Below, one piece after another: positions 17,236 through 27,086 of a stretch of DNA of 47,675 bases. This stretch comes from Acidobacteriota bacterium (GTDB taxonomy: Bacteria > Acidobacteriota > Terriglobia > Bryobacterales > Bryobacteraceae), in NCBI GenBank assembly GCA_026394055.1, contig JAPKYZ010000031.1, positions 1 through 47,675 on the forward strand, in the 5' to 3' direction. The position numbers were made by a program, and so were the translations under genes. Each line of letters starts with the position of its first letter. Within the stretch, counting starts at the first letter, position 1. Under the pieces are notes generated by a model. That model worked only from the letters and a program-made list of their open reading frames with translations, ran no database searches and was not told the origin of the DNA.

Positions 17236-19075
17236 TGGTATAGAGGAACTTGCCGCCACTGGCTTTTACCAGGTGCAGCGCATCGCGTCCAGCCAGCTTT
17301 TCTAAACGCGGAACCTCCGGCTTTTCCACGAGGACATAGTACCGCTTCGGCTCCCGCCACATCCGGCCAAACCCGGCATCATCGATAAAAACCGGCGGCG
17401 CGCCCGGAGCATTGCTGCCGTATTCCAGGTTGGTCTTGCGCCCGTTCAGCAGCCACGCGCGCTCCGGTTGCGCATAGAAGAACACGGAAGAGAACGTGTA
17501 GTACTGGTTATCGACGATCAGCTCGCCCGGCGGCGCTTGGGTGAGCGCTTGCGCCAGATCGCGCGAGCCCAGGTACGGGTCAAACGCCACCAGCGCGAGG
17601 CGCGCCGCGTGGAGAAACAGCACCATCGCGACGGTCACCATCGCCACGGGAAACCGGAACATCGCCACCGCTCCGGCCAGCGCCGCCACCAGCGCTACCA
17701 GCAGCGGCAGCTTCAGGTAGGCGAAGCTCGAAATGGTCAGGTCGCCCATGTGGCCCAGTGACAGGGTGTAGGCGTCCGGGTTCTGGGTGAGCGCTTGGGC
17801 GATGTCCCCGGGGGCGGGCGTGTTCCACACCTGGGTCAAGATAAAGGCGATCGCCAGCGCCGCCAGTGCGAACACCCCGCCCGCTACCCGCAGCCCCGCC
17901 AGCGCGCCCCGAGCTATGGCCGCGCCGATCAGCAGCGCAAAGGCCGGATACGCGGGCATTGAGTAGTACTCCTGCGTGGTCGAGAACGAGAAGAACACCA
18001 GAATAAAGCCCAGCCAGCAGAACGCCATGATGGTTGTTCGCTTCGCGCGCTCGTCAGCCCCATGCGTCAGCTTGGGGCTCGCTACCGCATCTGGATCGAG
18101 CTCGCTGGATGGGACCGCTTGCTCACGCGCGCGGCTCAGAAGGGCTTGCTCGTTACCGAGCCGCGACCGTGAGGGAGCGGTCTTTCCCCCCGGCCACCGG
18201 ACTCCCGCCAGCGCGCCACTCCAGGGGAAGAACCACAGCAGATGGAACGCCCAGAACAGCACGCGCGGCACCGTGTTGTAGTCGCGCGGGTAGCGCATGT
18301 TCAGGAACCGGAAGACGTGCTCATTCAAGAAGTAGAACCAGAAGAAGCCGTGGTACTCACCGCCGACGGAGCGCATGGTGAAGTCCCACAGCGGCGGGTT
18401 CCGCAACGCGGCGAGTATGTGCCATGGCGCGGCGATCAGCAGCACGATGGCGAGCCCGGAAAACGGCTTCAAGCGCTTCCACTGCCGCCATTCGCCCGTC
18501 ACGCCCAAATAGATCACCAGCGCCGCCAGCGGGAACACGGCCGCGATCAGCGCCTTCAGCATCAGCCCCACGCCGATCCCCGCCGCCGCGATGTAGGCCC
18601 ACTTGGATTCGCCTTCGAGCGCGCGCAGGGCCCCCCACAGCGTCACCGTGATGGCCAGCGTCAGGATGGCGTCAGGGATCTGGATGCGGGTGAACAGCCA
18701 CAGGCCGACGCAGGTGGACATCATCAGGCCGGAATAGAGCCCGGCGCGGTTCCCGAACGCCCACGCCGCCATGCGCGCGGTTACCCAGCACAACAGCACC
18801 GTGAACAGCGCCAACGGCAGTCGCGCCGCCCAATCATGGACGCCAAAGACAGCATAGGAGACCGCCATCATCCAGTAGATCAGCGGCGACTTTTCGAGAT
18901 AGGCCACGCCGTCCAGACGCGCCGTCACCCAGTCGCCCGATACCAGCATGTTGCGGCCGATCTGCGCCTGCACCGCATCGACGTCATCCATCAGATTGGG
19001 CGGCGACACGGCGCAGCCCAGAAACACCAGGGCGGCCACCAGCAGCACCACCCATTGATAATGTCGTTCCAGCAT
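17216..19075 (-). CDS. Multi-TM glycosyltransferase, GT39/ArnT-like, with repeat-encoded insertion
   Basis: 619 residues from ATG at 19075, two bases after the asnB stop; the longer frame to 19528 is antisense to asnB codons and not used. Many transmembrane helices are visible. The N-terminal loop (NLMDDVDAVQAQIGRNMLVSGDWVTARLDGVAYLEKSPLIYWM) carries the acidic residues and the KSPL motif of dolichyl/undecaprenyl-phosphate sugar transferases of the PMT/ArnT type. It should move a sugar from a lipid-phosphate donor to a protein or glycolipid outside the membrane. Residues about 299-340 (LSRAREQAV, ASPKLTHGAD) are encoded by palindromic repeats inserted in frame between the WFFPWS and FCWLGFILVFFSF helices. 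It belongs to the lysS-asnB operon. Confidence 0.88.
   Translation of the reverse strand: MLERHYQWVVLLVAALVFLGCAVSPPNLMDDVDAVQAQIGRNMLVSGDWVTARLDGVAYLEKSPLIYWMMAVSYAVFGVHDWAARLPLALFTVLLCWVTARMAAWAFGNRAGLYSGLMMSTCVGLWLFTRIQIPDAILTLAITVTLWGALRALEGESKWAYIAAAGIGVGLMLKALIAAVFPLAALVIYLGVTGEWRQWKRLKPFSGLAIVLLIAAPWHILAALRNPPLWDFTMRSVGGEYHGFFWFYFLNEHVFRFLNMRYPRDYNTVPRVLFWAFHLLWFFPWSGALAGVRWPGGKTAPSRSRLGNEQALLSRAREQAVPSSELDPDAVASPKLTHGADERAKRTTIMAFCWLGFILVFFSFSTTQEYYSMPAYPAFALLIGAAIARGALAGLRVAGGVFALAALAIAFILTQVWNTPAPGDIAQALTQNPDAYTLSLGHMGDLTISSFAYLKLPLLVALVAALAGAVAMFRFPVAMVTVAMVLFLHAARLALVAFDPYLGSRDLAQALTQAPPGELIVDNQYYTFSSVFFYAQPERAWLLNGRKTNLEYGSNAPGAPPVFIDDAGFGRMWREPKRYYVLVEKPEVPRLEKLAGRDALHLVKASGGKFLYTNVASAP
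18056..18181. repeat. Palindromic repeats inside the glycosyltransferase gene
   Basis: Three arms lie here. 18056-18079 is identical over 24 bases to 33176-33199 (AGCCCCATGCG...). 18114-18139 matches the reverse complement of 47201-47226 in 25 of 26 bases. 18158-18181 matches the reverse complement of 47145-47168 in 22 of 24. The last two arms form an inverted pair. The insertion keeps the reading frame and has no stop. Confidence 0.88.
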
Positions 19076-19077
19076 TT

Positions 19078-20871
19078 TTAGTTGACGCTCACCCGCCAGC
19101 GCTTCATCCACAGGAACACTTGCAACAGACCCCACAGATGATAGCCATAGTTGGCCTGCCGCGACCAATGGGCTTGCGCGATCTGCCGCACGTAATCGCG
19201 GCTGAACGGCATCTCGGGCGCCGCCGCTAGCGTGTCGCGGAGCAGCTCCTTCAGCACCGTCCGGAACCAGTGATGGATGGGGATGTCGAAGCCCTGCTTG
19301 GGCCGCGCGAGCACCGATGGCGGCAGCTTGTCCTGCATCAGTTCGCGCAACAGTAACTTCAGCGACCCGCCGCGGATCTTCAGGTTGTGCGGTAGGCGGT
19401 TGGCGAACTCCACCACGCGGTGATCGAGAAACGGCGGCCGCACTTCCAGCGCATGCGCCATCGACATCCGGTCGCACTTCGGCAAGATGTCTTCCACCAG
19501 ATAGTTCCGCTGGTCGAGCAGGAGCCAATCTGTCTGCGGCGGCATGGCGAACTTCGGCATCAGCTCACCGTTGCGGAAGGTGCCATTCCAGAAAAAATGC
19601 GCTTCCACCGGCGGCAGCAACGAGCCTTCCAGGAACCGCTTCACCTTGTACTCAAAGCTGATCTTGTCATCAGACGCCGGGAGCAGTTGGGCCAACGCCA
19701 ACCCCATCCGCCGCAGCGGTGCGGGCACCAGGCGAAGCTTTTCAGCGTAGCTGTCGGCCAGATATGTGGCGTAGCCGCCGAAGAGCTCATCCGCGCCATC
19801 GCCGGATAGCGCCACTGTCACTGCTGACCGGCACATGCGGGACAGAAAGTAGACCGGCACCGCGCCCGCGTCAGCCGACGGTTCATCGGAGTAGTACGGC
19901 AGCTGCTCGATCACGTCCGCCAGGCCGGAATTCTCGTCGAGGTCGAATTCCTGATGCTCCGTGCCGTAGTGCTGTGCCACTTCGCGGAACCAGCGGCTTT
20001 CATCAAAGCTGCGCCCGGCAAAGGAGACCGAAAAAGTTTTCAGCTTGGGCACGCGCTGGGCGGCGTAGTGCAGGATGGTGGATGAATCGAGACCACCGGA
20101 GGACCAGACACCCAGCGGCACGTCCGAGAGTAGATGCTCATCGACGGCGCTGGACAGCAGTTCGTCCAACTGCTGCTTCGCGTCATCGAGCGTGACCGGT
20201 TGCGGCGTCATGGAGAGCTGCCAGTAGCTTTCCGTGCGCACGCGGCCATCTTGCCATTCGAGCCAATGTCCTGGCGCCAGCTTGCCGATGCCCTTCAGCA
20301 GTGTCAGATCGGGGGCGGGGAAGTTGCGCGTGAGATAGACGGCGAGGCCGGCCGGGTCCAGCACGCGGGGCAGTTCCGGGTGCACGAACAGCGCCTTCAG
20401 CTCAGAACCAAAGTAGAGGTCTGCGCCGTGCTGCATGGTGTAGAGCGGCTTAATGCCCAGCCGGTCCCGCACCAGCACCAGACGGCGGCGGGATTCATTC
20501 CACAATGCCGCTGCGAACATGCCGCGCAGCTTCGCGAAGCACGCCACGTCCCATTCGGCAAAGGCATGCAGCACGGTCTCGGTGTCGCAGTGCGAAACGA
20601 AGCGGTGGCCGCGCTGCTCTAGTTCGCGGCGTACTTCCTGGTGGTTGTAGATCTCGCCGTTGAAGACGATGACGTGGTCGCCGAAGATGATCGGTTGATC
20701 GCCACCGGTCAGGTCCTGGATCTTCAGGCGCACCGCGCCGAGTGACACGGTGTCGCTCTCCCAGGTGCCGTGCTGGTCGGGTCCGCGATGCTTGATTGCA
20801 AGCGTAGCCGCGAGAATTCTCTCTGGTTGCTGGCCGCCGTTGAGATGAGTAAAGCCCGCAATGCCGCACAT
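19078..20871 (-). CDS. asnB: Asparagine synthase (glutamine-hydrolysing)
   Basis: 597 residues. The N-terminal glutaminase domain begins with the nucleophile C2 (MCGIAGF) and contains HRGPDQHG and FNGEIYNH. The C-terminal synthetase domain has the PP-loop SGGLDSS at 258-264 and ALSGDGADELFGGY further on. It should make asparagine from aspartate, glutamine and ATP, or amidate a carboxylate in a cell-surface precursor, a use common for asnB copies near glycosyltransferases. It lies 6 bases after the permease stop and 2 bases before the glycosyltransferase start, in the middle of the operon. Confidence 0.95.
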   Translation of the reverse strand: MCGIAGFTHLNGGQQPERILAATLAIKHRGPDQHGTWESDTVSLGAVRLKIQDLTGGDQPIIFGDHVIVFNGEIYNHQEVRRELEQRGHRFVSHCDTETVLHAFAEWDVACFAKLRGMFAAALWNESRRRLVLVRDRLGIKPLYTMQHGADLYFGSELKALFVHPELPRVLDPAGLAVYLTRNFPAPDLTLLKGIGKLAPGHWLEWQDGRVRTESYWQLSMTPQPVTLDDAKQQLDELLSSAVDEHLLSDVPLGVWSSGGLDSSTILHYAAQRVPKLKTFSVSFAGRSFDESRWFREVAQHYGTEHQEFDLDENSGLADVIEQLPYYSDEPSADAGAVPVYFLSRMCRSAVTVALSGDGADELFGGYATYLADSYAEKLRLVPAPLRRMGLALAQLLPASDDKISFEYKVKRFLEGSLLPPVEAHFFWNGTFRNGELMPKFAMPPQTDWLLLDQRNYLVEDILPKCDRMSMAHALEVRPPFLDHRVVEFANRLPHNLKIRGGSLKLLLRELMQDKLPPSVLARPKQGFDIPIHHWFRTVLKELLRDTLAAAPEMPFSRDYVRQIAQAHWSRQANYGYHLWGLLQVFLWMKRWRVSVN

Positions 20872-20877
20872 GCCGGG

Positions 20878-22062
20878 CTACTCGTACCTCAAGGCTTCCG
20901 CGGGCGCGACGCGGGCCGCGTTGTAGGCCGGGTAGAGCGTCGCCACGAAGCTGACGCCTATCGCCGCGAGGCTCACCCAAACGCCATCCACCCAGCGCGG
21001 CTCAAACGGCAGATAGCCCAGCGCGTAGACCTGCTCATCGAGCGCAATCCAGTGTCCGTTGCCGGCCAGATAGCAGAGCAAATAGCCCAGCACGAGGCCA
21101 ATCGCCGTGCCCACCACGCCAATCAAAATCCCCTGCGCCATAAAGATGCGCCGGATCTGCCGTACCGTGGCGCCCATGGAAACCAGAATGGCGATGTCGC
21201 GATTCTTCTCCATCACCATCATGGTCAGGGTGATCAAGATATTCAGCGCGGCGATCAGCTCAATCAGACCGATGGTGAGCGTGGTGACGACGCGCTCCGT
21301 CTTGAGTGCGCTCAGCAGTGGGCGGTTCTGCTCCATCCAGTGCGTGGCCGCCAGTTCCTTGGGCAGCAGTGCCTGCACAGCGTTGGCGATCTGCGGCGCT
21401 TGCTGAATGTCAGCCACCTTCAATTCAATCGAGTTCACCACGTCGCCGGTCGAGAGCACTTTCTGGGCGTTCGCCAGCGAGGTGGTGGCCAATTGGGCAT
21501 CGAGATCATAAAAGCCTGTCTCAAACGTGCCCGCCACGCGCATCGGAAAGTAGCTGGGGCGGGGGCCAAAGGGGGTCAGCTCACCTTGCGGGCTGATCAC
21601 GGTGATGCGGGCGCCGGGCATCATGCCGGTGGCTCGCGCCAATTTGGAGCCCATCGTGATCCCCTCCGTTGCGCCATCCGGAATGCCTTTCAAGATCCCG
21701 CCTGCGGACTGCATCGGGCCCGAATAGAAAACGCTGCCGTAGATCACCGGCGCCGCTTGCGTCACGCCCGCGACGCCGCGCAGTTTGGCCGACAGCTCCC
21801 GCCAATTCTCAATGCCCGCACCCGGCTGCTTCTCGAGCACACTGACGTGCGCCGTCGCCCCCAACAGCAAGCCTTGCAGCGTTTGGCGGAAGCCGTTGTT
21901 GATCGCGAGCGCGATGATCAGCGCCATCACCCCCGCCGCGACACCGGCGATGGAGATCACGGTGATCACGGAAACCAGAGCCTGCTTGCGCTTGGCCGTC
22001 AGGTAGCGGCGGGCGACGAACAGTTCGAAGACGGTGACCGTAGACACGCGGGCTTGCGACAC
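20878..22062 (-). CDS. LolC/LolE-type lipoprotein-releasing ABC permease
   Basis: 394 residues from GTG at 22062, two bases after the lysS stop. One N-terminal transmembrane helix (ALVSVITVISIAGVAAGVMALIIALAI) is followed by a large periplasmic MacB-type domain (AHVSVLEKQPG...). Three C-terminal helices follow in the FtsX-like core (LTIGLIELIAALNILITLTMMVMEKNRDIAIL, IFMAQGILIGVVGTAIGLVLGY). The family extracts lipoproteins from the inner membrane together with an ATPase (LolD) that is not encoded in this window. The C-terminal YPAYNAARVAPAEALRYE is the usual family ending. Confidence 0.93.
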   Translation of the reverse strand: MSQARVSTVTVFELFVARRYLTAKRKQALVSVITVISIAGVAAGVMALIIALAINNGFRQTLQGLLLGATAHVSVLEKQPGAGIENWRELSAKLRGVAGVTQAAPVIYGSVFYSGPMQSAGGILKGIPDGATEGITMGSKLARATGMMPGARITVISPQGELTPFGPRPSYFPMRVAGTFETGFYDLDAQLATTSLANAQKVLSTGDVVNSIELKVADIQQAPQIANAVQALLPKELAATHWMEQNRPLLSALKTERVVTTLTIGLIELIAALNILITLTMMVMEKNRDIAILVSMGATVRQIRRIFMAQGILIGVVGTAIGLVLGYLLCYLAGNGHWIALDEQVYALGYLPFEPRWVDGVWVSLAAIGVSFVATLYPAYNAARVAPAEALRYE

Positions 22063-22064
22063 GC

Positions 22065-23534
<1,470 letters not shown>

Positions 23535-23540
23535 ACCGTT

Positions 23541-23597
23541 ATTATACGGAACCTGCTCGCGGGCGGCATCCGGTTGGCGGCGGCGTCCTCCTATAAT
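23541..23597. promoter_or_regulatory. Divergent promoter pair for lysS and the GT2 gene
   Basis: TATAAT is present on the minus strand at 23546-23541 and on the plus strand at 23592-23597. Each ends exactly six bases before the TTG start codon of its gene (23534 and 23604). No convincing -35 element is seen for either. Transcription should begin at or within a base or two of the start codons. Confidence 0.65.
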
Positions 23598-23603
23598 GGA
23601 GAG

Positions 23604-24332
23604 TTGGTTTTTCTTTCCATCGTGATTCCGGCGTTCAATGAGGAACGCCGCCTGCCCCGCAGTCTCGACCAGGTGCTGGCGTATTTGAACACCCACAAGC
23701 ATTCCACCGAGATTGTCGTGGTGGACGATGGCTCCTCGGACGGCACGGCGAAAGTGGCCTCCGAGTTTGCCCGCAAGTTCCCGCAGGTCCGCCTGATCCG
23801 CAACCCGGGCAACCGCGGCAAAGGGTTTTCGATCCGCCACGGCGTCCGCGAATCACGGGGCGAATGGGTCCTGTTCTCCGACGCCGATCTTTCCGCGCCG
23901 ATTGAAGAGATGGAAAAGCTGTTCCAGGCCGTTGAGCGAGAGAAGGCGCAAGTGGCCATCGGTTCCCGCGCCATGGACCGGACACTCATCGGCGTCCACC
24001 AGAGCTGGTTCCGCGAGAATGCGGGCCGTCTGTTCAATCTGCTAATGCGCTTAATCGTCGGGCTGCCGTTCTGGGACACGCAGTGCGGCTTCAAGCTCTT
24101 CCGCCGCGATGCGGCTGAGCAAGCGTTCGGCAAGGGCCTGATCGACGGCTTTGGCTTCGACGTGGAAGTGCTGTTCATCGCCCAAAGCCGCGGCCACAAG
24201 ATTGTGGAAGTGCCGGTGCGCTGGAATCACGCCGATGGGACGAAGCTGAGCCTGTTCGGCGACAGCGTGAAAATGTTCACTGATCTGCTGCGGGTACGGT
24301 GGAATCAAGTGCTGGGAAAGTACCGCAGTTAA
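23604..24332 (+). CDS. Dolichyl-phosphate beta-glucosyltransferase-like GT2 glycosyltransferase
   Basis: 242 residues. The GT-A fold shows LSIVIPAFNEERRL, VVVDDGSSDGT, GNRGKGFSIRHGV, LFSDADLSAPIEE (the DxD motif) and DTQCGFKLFRRDAA, the signature of ALG5/DPM-type enzymes that load a sugar onto a polyprenyl phosphate. There are no C-terminal membrane helices. The product could be the donor for the GT39/ArnT-like transferase in the divergent operon (inference). TTG at 23604 places the domain at the N-terminus; a TATAAT box lies six bases before it. TTG at 23574 is the alternative. Confidence 0.9.
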   Translation: MVFLSIVIPAFNEERRLPRSLDQVLAYLNTHKHSTEIVVVDDGSSDGTAKVASEFARKFPQVRLIRNPGNRGKGFSIRHGVRESRGEWVLFSDADLSAPIEEMEKLFQAVEREKAQVAIGSRAMDRTLIGVHQSWFRENAGRLFNLLMRLIVGLPFWDTQCGFKLFRRDAAEQAFGKGLIDGFGFDVEVLFIAQSRGHKIVEVPVRWNHADGTKLSLFGDSVKMFTDLLRVRWNQVLGKYRS

Positions 24333-24338
24333 GACGCG

Positions 24339-25010
24339 ATGCTGGATTTGGATTCCAGGCTGGCTCCATTCGGCCTTCTCGTGACGGCCTTGGCGGTGTT
24401 CTGTGGGCCTCTAGCGGGCCTAGCGGCTTGGGCGATAGTCGGCTTCCAGCCCCGACGGGCACTAATACGATTCGTGCCCATGGTCGTGGCTGGGGCCTCG
24501 GTGGCGGTTTCGCCAGTTTCTTTCCGGGGCGAATTTCTTGATTCCATTTTGATCGCTTGCGCTTACGTCAGTCTGTGCGCTTTGTTCTACGTCCCCTGGA
24601 ACTATGACGGCACCAGCCTTCCGGCCAAGCTAGTGAGACGAGCAATCACCGGTGTGGGTTGTACGGCGATGTTGGCTGCCTCGGCCTTTATGTTGGTCGG
24701 GATGATTGGCGTCGGGGTTGCCATGTCAGGCACCCGCACCCGGGAAATACCGGCCCCGTGGCCCTATGTGTGTCGACTTCGCCGGATGGATGGTGGAGCC
24801 TTGGGCGGGTCCGAGCTCGATGTTGTCGTGAAGAAATGTTGGATCCCAATCATCGAGTGGGAAGTGAGCCGCCAAACACTCGACTACAAGCAATACGTGC
24901 TGGATAGCGCCAAAGTTGACACCACCGGCTTCACGCAGAAGCAACTTCGGATCGAGGTGAAGGAGCGCAACAGCGACAGCGCCAAGACGCTGGTCTTTCC
25001 CTTGAAGTAG
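24339..25010 (+). CDS. Hypothetical membrane protein
   Basis: 223 residues starting 7 bases after the glycosyltransferase stop, so probably co-transcribed. Hydrophobic segments near 11-35, 43-62, 68-85 and 102-130 suggest four membrane helices. They are followed by a soluble C-terminal half of about 90 residues with strand-like character (LDVVVKKCWIPIIEWEVS, LRIEVKERNSDSAKTLVFPL). I recognise no family. Its position suggests a role in the same lipid-linked sugar or envelope pathway, but nothing in the sequence shows this. Confidence 0.65.
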   Translation: MLDLDSRLAPFGLLVTALAVFCGPLAGLAAWAIVGFQPRRALIRFVPMVVAGASVAVSPVSFRGEFLDSILIACAYVSLCALFYVPWNYDGTSLPAKLVRRAITGVGCTAMLAASAFMLVGMIGVGVAMSGTRTREIPAPWPYVCRLRRMDGGALGGSELDVVVKKCWIPIIEWEVSRQTLDYKQYVLDSAKVDTTGFTQKQLRIEVKERNSDSAKTLVFPLK

Positions 25011-25012
25011 CC

Positions 25013-25702
25013 CTACCGCCGCACCAGCACTTCGCGCAAGTGCTCCCGGGTCAGGAAGAACTTCACGGAGTTGAAGTCGCTAAAGGTCCGCTCAATGCCG
25101 CGATTGGTCTGAATCTGCGACATTGGCAGCTCACCGCGCGGGATCACGCGGATGCTCTTGTTGGTCTCCAGACGATAGGAGTTCACCGGCAACGCTGGCA
25201 GCTTGTCGCTGGAGCAGAAGAACGAATAGATCAGCGACTGCGGCTCCATCAGGCGGTTCAGGTGGCCGACGGCGTGATCAAGCAGCGGCGGCTGCAGGAA
25301 CTGGAGCGTGTCCCACACCAGCGCGCCGTCAAACGGGCCGTGGAGGCTGGCGAAGGTCTGTTCCAGGAACTGTTCCATCAACGCTTCGTTGGCCTGGTTC
25401 TCGTAGAACGCGGGGCCGTTGCCGAAGACGGTCTCCATGGTGCTGACAAAATCCTCGCAGTAAAGCTGATGGCCGTACTGCATCAGGAAGTTGAGGTTGG
25501 CTTGGCTGGCGCCCGACAGATCGAGAATGCGCAAGCCTTCGCGACCCGACAGGTCCTGGAAGAACTGTTCCAGCGCGTGGCTGGTTCGAAGATAAGGTGC
25601 CGGGAGGGCCTTCGGTGCCCGGGCGGTAAGGGAGAGGGCCGGTGCCGTAGCCGCGGCCTCTCCAGACTGGCCGAACCAGGACCGGAGCGTGTCCTTCAGC
25701 AT
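25013..25702 (-). CDS. Methyltransferase-fold protein next to bactofilin
   Basis: 229 residues with AAGGAG seven bases before the ATG. The middle resembles a class I methyltransferase: LRILDLSGASQANLNFLMQYGHQLYCEDF in place of motif I, and FDGALVWDTLQFLQPPLLDHAVGHLNRLMEPQSLIY as the later core. The glycine-rich loop is degenerate (DLSGAS instead of DxGxGxG), so SAM binding or catalysis is doubtful. It follows the bactofilin gene by 28 bases on the same strand, so the two are probably one operon. Its stop is 2 bases from the stop of the convergent membrane-protein gene. Confidence 0.72.
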   Translation of the reverse strand: MLKDTLRSWFGQSGEAAATAPALSLTARAPKALPAPYLRTSHALEQFFQDLSGREGLRILDLSGASQANLNFLMQYGHQLYCEDFVSTMETVFGNGPAFYENQANEALMEQFLEQTFASLHGPFDGALVWDTLQFLQPPLLDHAVGHLNRLMEPQSLIYSFFCSSDKLPALPVNSYRLETNKSIRVIPRGELPMSQIQTNRGIERTFSDFNSVKFFLTREHLREVLVRR

Positions 25703-25730
25703 GTAGCGCTCCTTCCCGCTTCCGCCCCGG

Positions 25731-26348
25731 TTATCGCTTGATTTCCGGGGTGAGCGTTTGTTGTGCGGGCGCGATGGCAGGCGCGGGTTGTGGTTGCGGC
25801 GCGATGGCCGGGGGCGGGGCCGTGGCCGCAGCAGCGGCGGCCTGCACCTTGGGCGGCGCTTTCACTTCCGGGCGCACAATGTCGATGTTGCCCTTGAACA
25901 CGGCGCCATCTTCGATGACGATGCGGGCCGTGCGGATGTCGCCCATCAGGCGGGCGTCCTTGCGGATCTCCACCTTCTCATTGGCCTCCACGTTGCCCTG
26001 GACCGAACCCAGGATGATCACTTCCTTGGCGTGGATGGTGGCCTTTACCTTGCCGTTCACCCCAATGGTGATGCGGTTGTCGGGCAACTCGACGGTGCCC
26101 TCCACTTCGCCGTCCACGAAAAGATCTTCGCGGCTGGAAATCTGGCCGGATACGGCGACACTCTTGCCAATGGTGGCCACCGGAACTCGAGGCTCCGGTT
26201 CAGCACGGTAGGGTGTGGACATCGAAACTCCTTGGCTCGGGGCGGTAGAAATGGGAGCGGGGGCCACCGGCGGCGCCGGCGCCGCGACTGGTGGCGTGTA
26301 GCTGCGCGCGGGTGGGGGTGGCGGCTCTTCCTTTTTACGGTTCCACAT
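25731..26348 (-). CDS. Bactofilin (polymer-forming cytoskeletal protein)
   Basis: 205 residues. A proline-rich N-terminal tail (PPPPPARSYTPPVAAPAPP) precedes a central right-handed beta-helix typical of bactofilins: ATIGKSVAVSGQISSREDLFVDGEVEGTVELPDNRITIGVNGKVKATIHAKEVIILGSVQGNVEANEKVEIRKDARLMGDIRTARIVIEDGAVFKGNI. The C-terminal tail is rich in A, P and Q. Bactofilins polymerise without nucleotide and scaffold cell-wall or polarity proteins. The first residues (MWNRKKEEPP) are charged, with no signal peptide, as expected for a cytoplasmic filament. Confidence 0.93.
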   Translation of the reverse strand: MWNRKKEEPPPPPARSYTPPVAAPAPPVAPAPISTAPSQGVSMSTPYRAEPEPRVPVATIGKSVAVSGQISSREDLFVDGEVEGTVELPDNRITIGVNGKVKATIHAKEVIILGSVQGNVEANEKVEIRKDARLMGDIRTARIVIEDGAVFKGNIDIVRPEVKAPPKVQAAAAAATAPPPAIAPQPQPAPAIAPAQQTLTPEIKR

Positions 26349-26489
26349 AAGATTTCATGCCCGCCCAAAAACCGGGCCGGGTGGTTGAAGTTTAATGCTA
26401 ATGTGAGCGGCGGCAAAACGCAATGGCAAACATTTGTGGCAAAAAATGTTTGCTCCACTCCGGCCTATTTTCCGGGCTCCGAAATCTGG

Positions 26490-26495
26490 GATACT
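26490..26495 (+). promoter_or_regulatory. Candidate -10 box six bases before the GAF gene
   Basis: GATACT ends six bases before GTG at 26502. The first position differs from TANNNT, but A2 and T6 are kept. No ribosome-binding site at the usual distance is visible, so a leaderless mRNA is likely. Confidence 0.4.
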
Positions 26496-26501
26496 AGGTG
26501 C

Positions 26502-27086
26502 GTGTCACGGGCGAAAGAGCTCGAAGCGTCAGTGGAGCGGCTGGAACAGCAGCTTCTCCTGTTTCAGCAGATATCCCGCTTTATGGTCCGCGAGATCAGT
26601 CTCCAGGACATTCTGCAGGGCATCAACAAACTGATCGTCGAGTTCATGCGATGCGATTCCTGCCTGATCTATCTGATCGATGGCAGTGAGTTGGTGCTGT
26701 GTTCCTCCAACAAAGCCAACCCCGAAGCGTTGGGCCGCGTGCGGTTGAAGATGTCGGAAGGGTTAACCGGCTGGGTGGCGCGCGAACGGCGGCTGCTGGC
26801 GATCTCCCGCGACGCCTTTCTTGACCGGCGGTTTAAAAAGTTCAGCGCCCTGCCGGAAGATAGCTTTGATGCGTTTCTGTCGACGCCCATCGTCGCGCGG
26901 GGCCGCGTGGTGGGCGTGATCAACGTGCAGCACCGGCTGCCGCATCAGCACACCGGCCATGAGATGGAACTGCTCTCCACTGTCGGCGAACAGATCGGCA
27001 CGCTGCTGCTGCTGGCCCGCGTCGATCCAGGCGCGATTGAAGCCGCCAATCACGTCGAACTTCTGTTCCCGGCGCTTTCCCGGTGA
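26502..27086 (+). CDS. GAF-domain protein
   Basis: 194 residues from GTG at 26502. A short N-terminal coiled coil (KELEASVERLEQQLLLFQQI) is followed by one GAF domain covering most of the protein: SLQDILQGINKLIVEFMRCDSCLIYLIDGSELVLCSSNKA, SEGLTGWVARERRLLAI, FDAFLSTPIVARGRVVGVINVQHRLPHQHTGHEMELLSTVGEQIGTLLL. There is no catalytic output domain, so it is a stand-alone sensor or adaptor that may bind a small ligand. The longer open frame upstream of 26502 is antisense to the bactofilin gene and is not coding. The last base overlaps the next ATG (TGATG). Confidence 0.88.
   Translation: MSRAKELEASVERLEQQLLLFQQISRFMVREISLQDILQGINKLIVEFMRCDSCLIYLIDGSELVLCSSNKANPEALGRVRLKMSEGLTGWVARERRLLAISRDAFLDRRFKKFSALPEDSFDAFLSTPIVARGRVVGVINVQHRLPHQHTGHEMELLSTVGEQIGTLLLLARVDPGAIEAANHVELLFPALSR

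Noticed and set aside
17216..19528. N-terminal extension of the glycosyltransferase frame to 19528
   Set aside because: It lies on the same strand as asnB in another frame and has no membrane or family sequence; ATG 19075 two bases after the asnB stop fits the protein.
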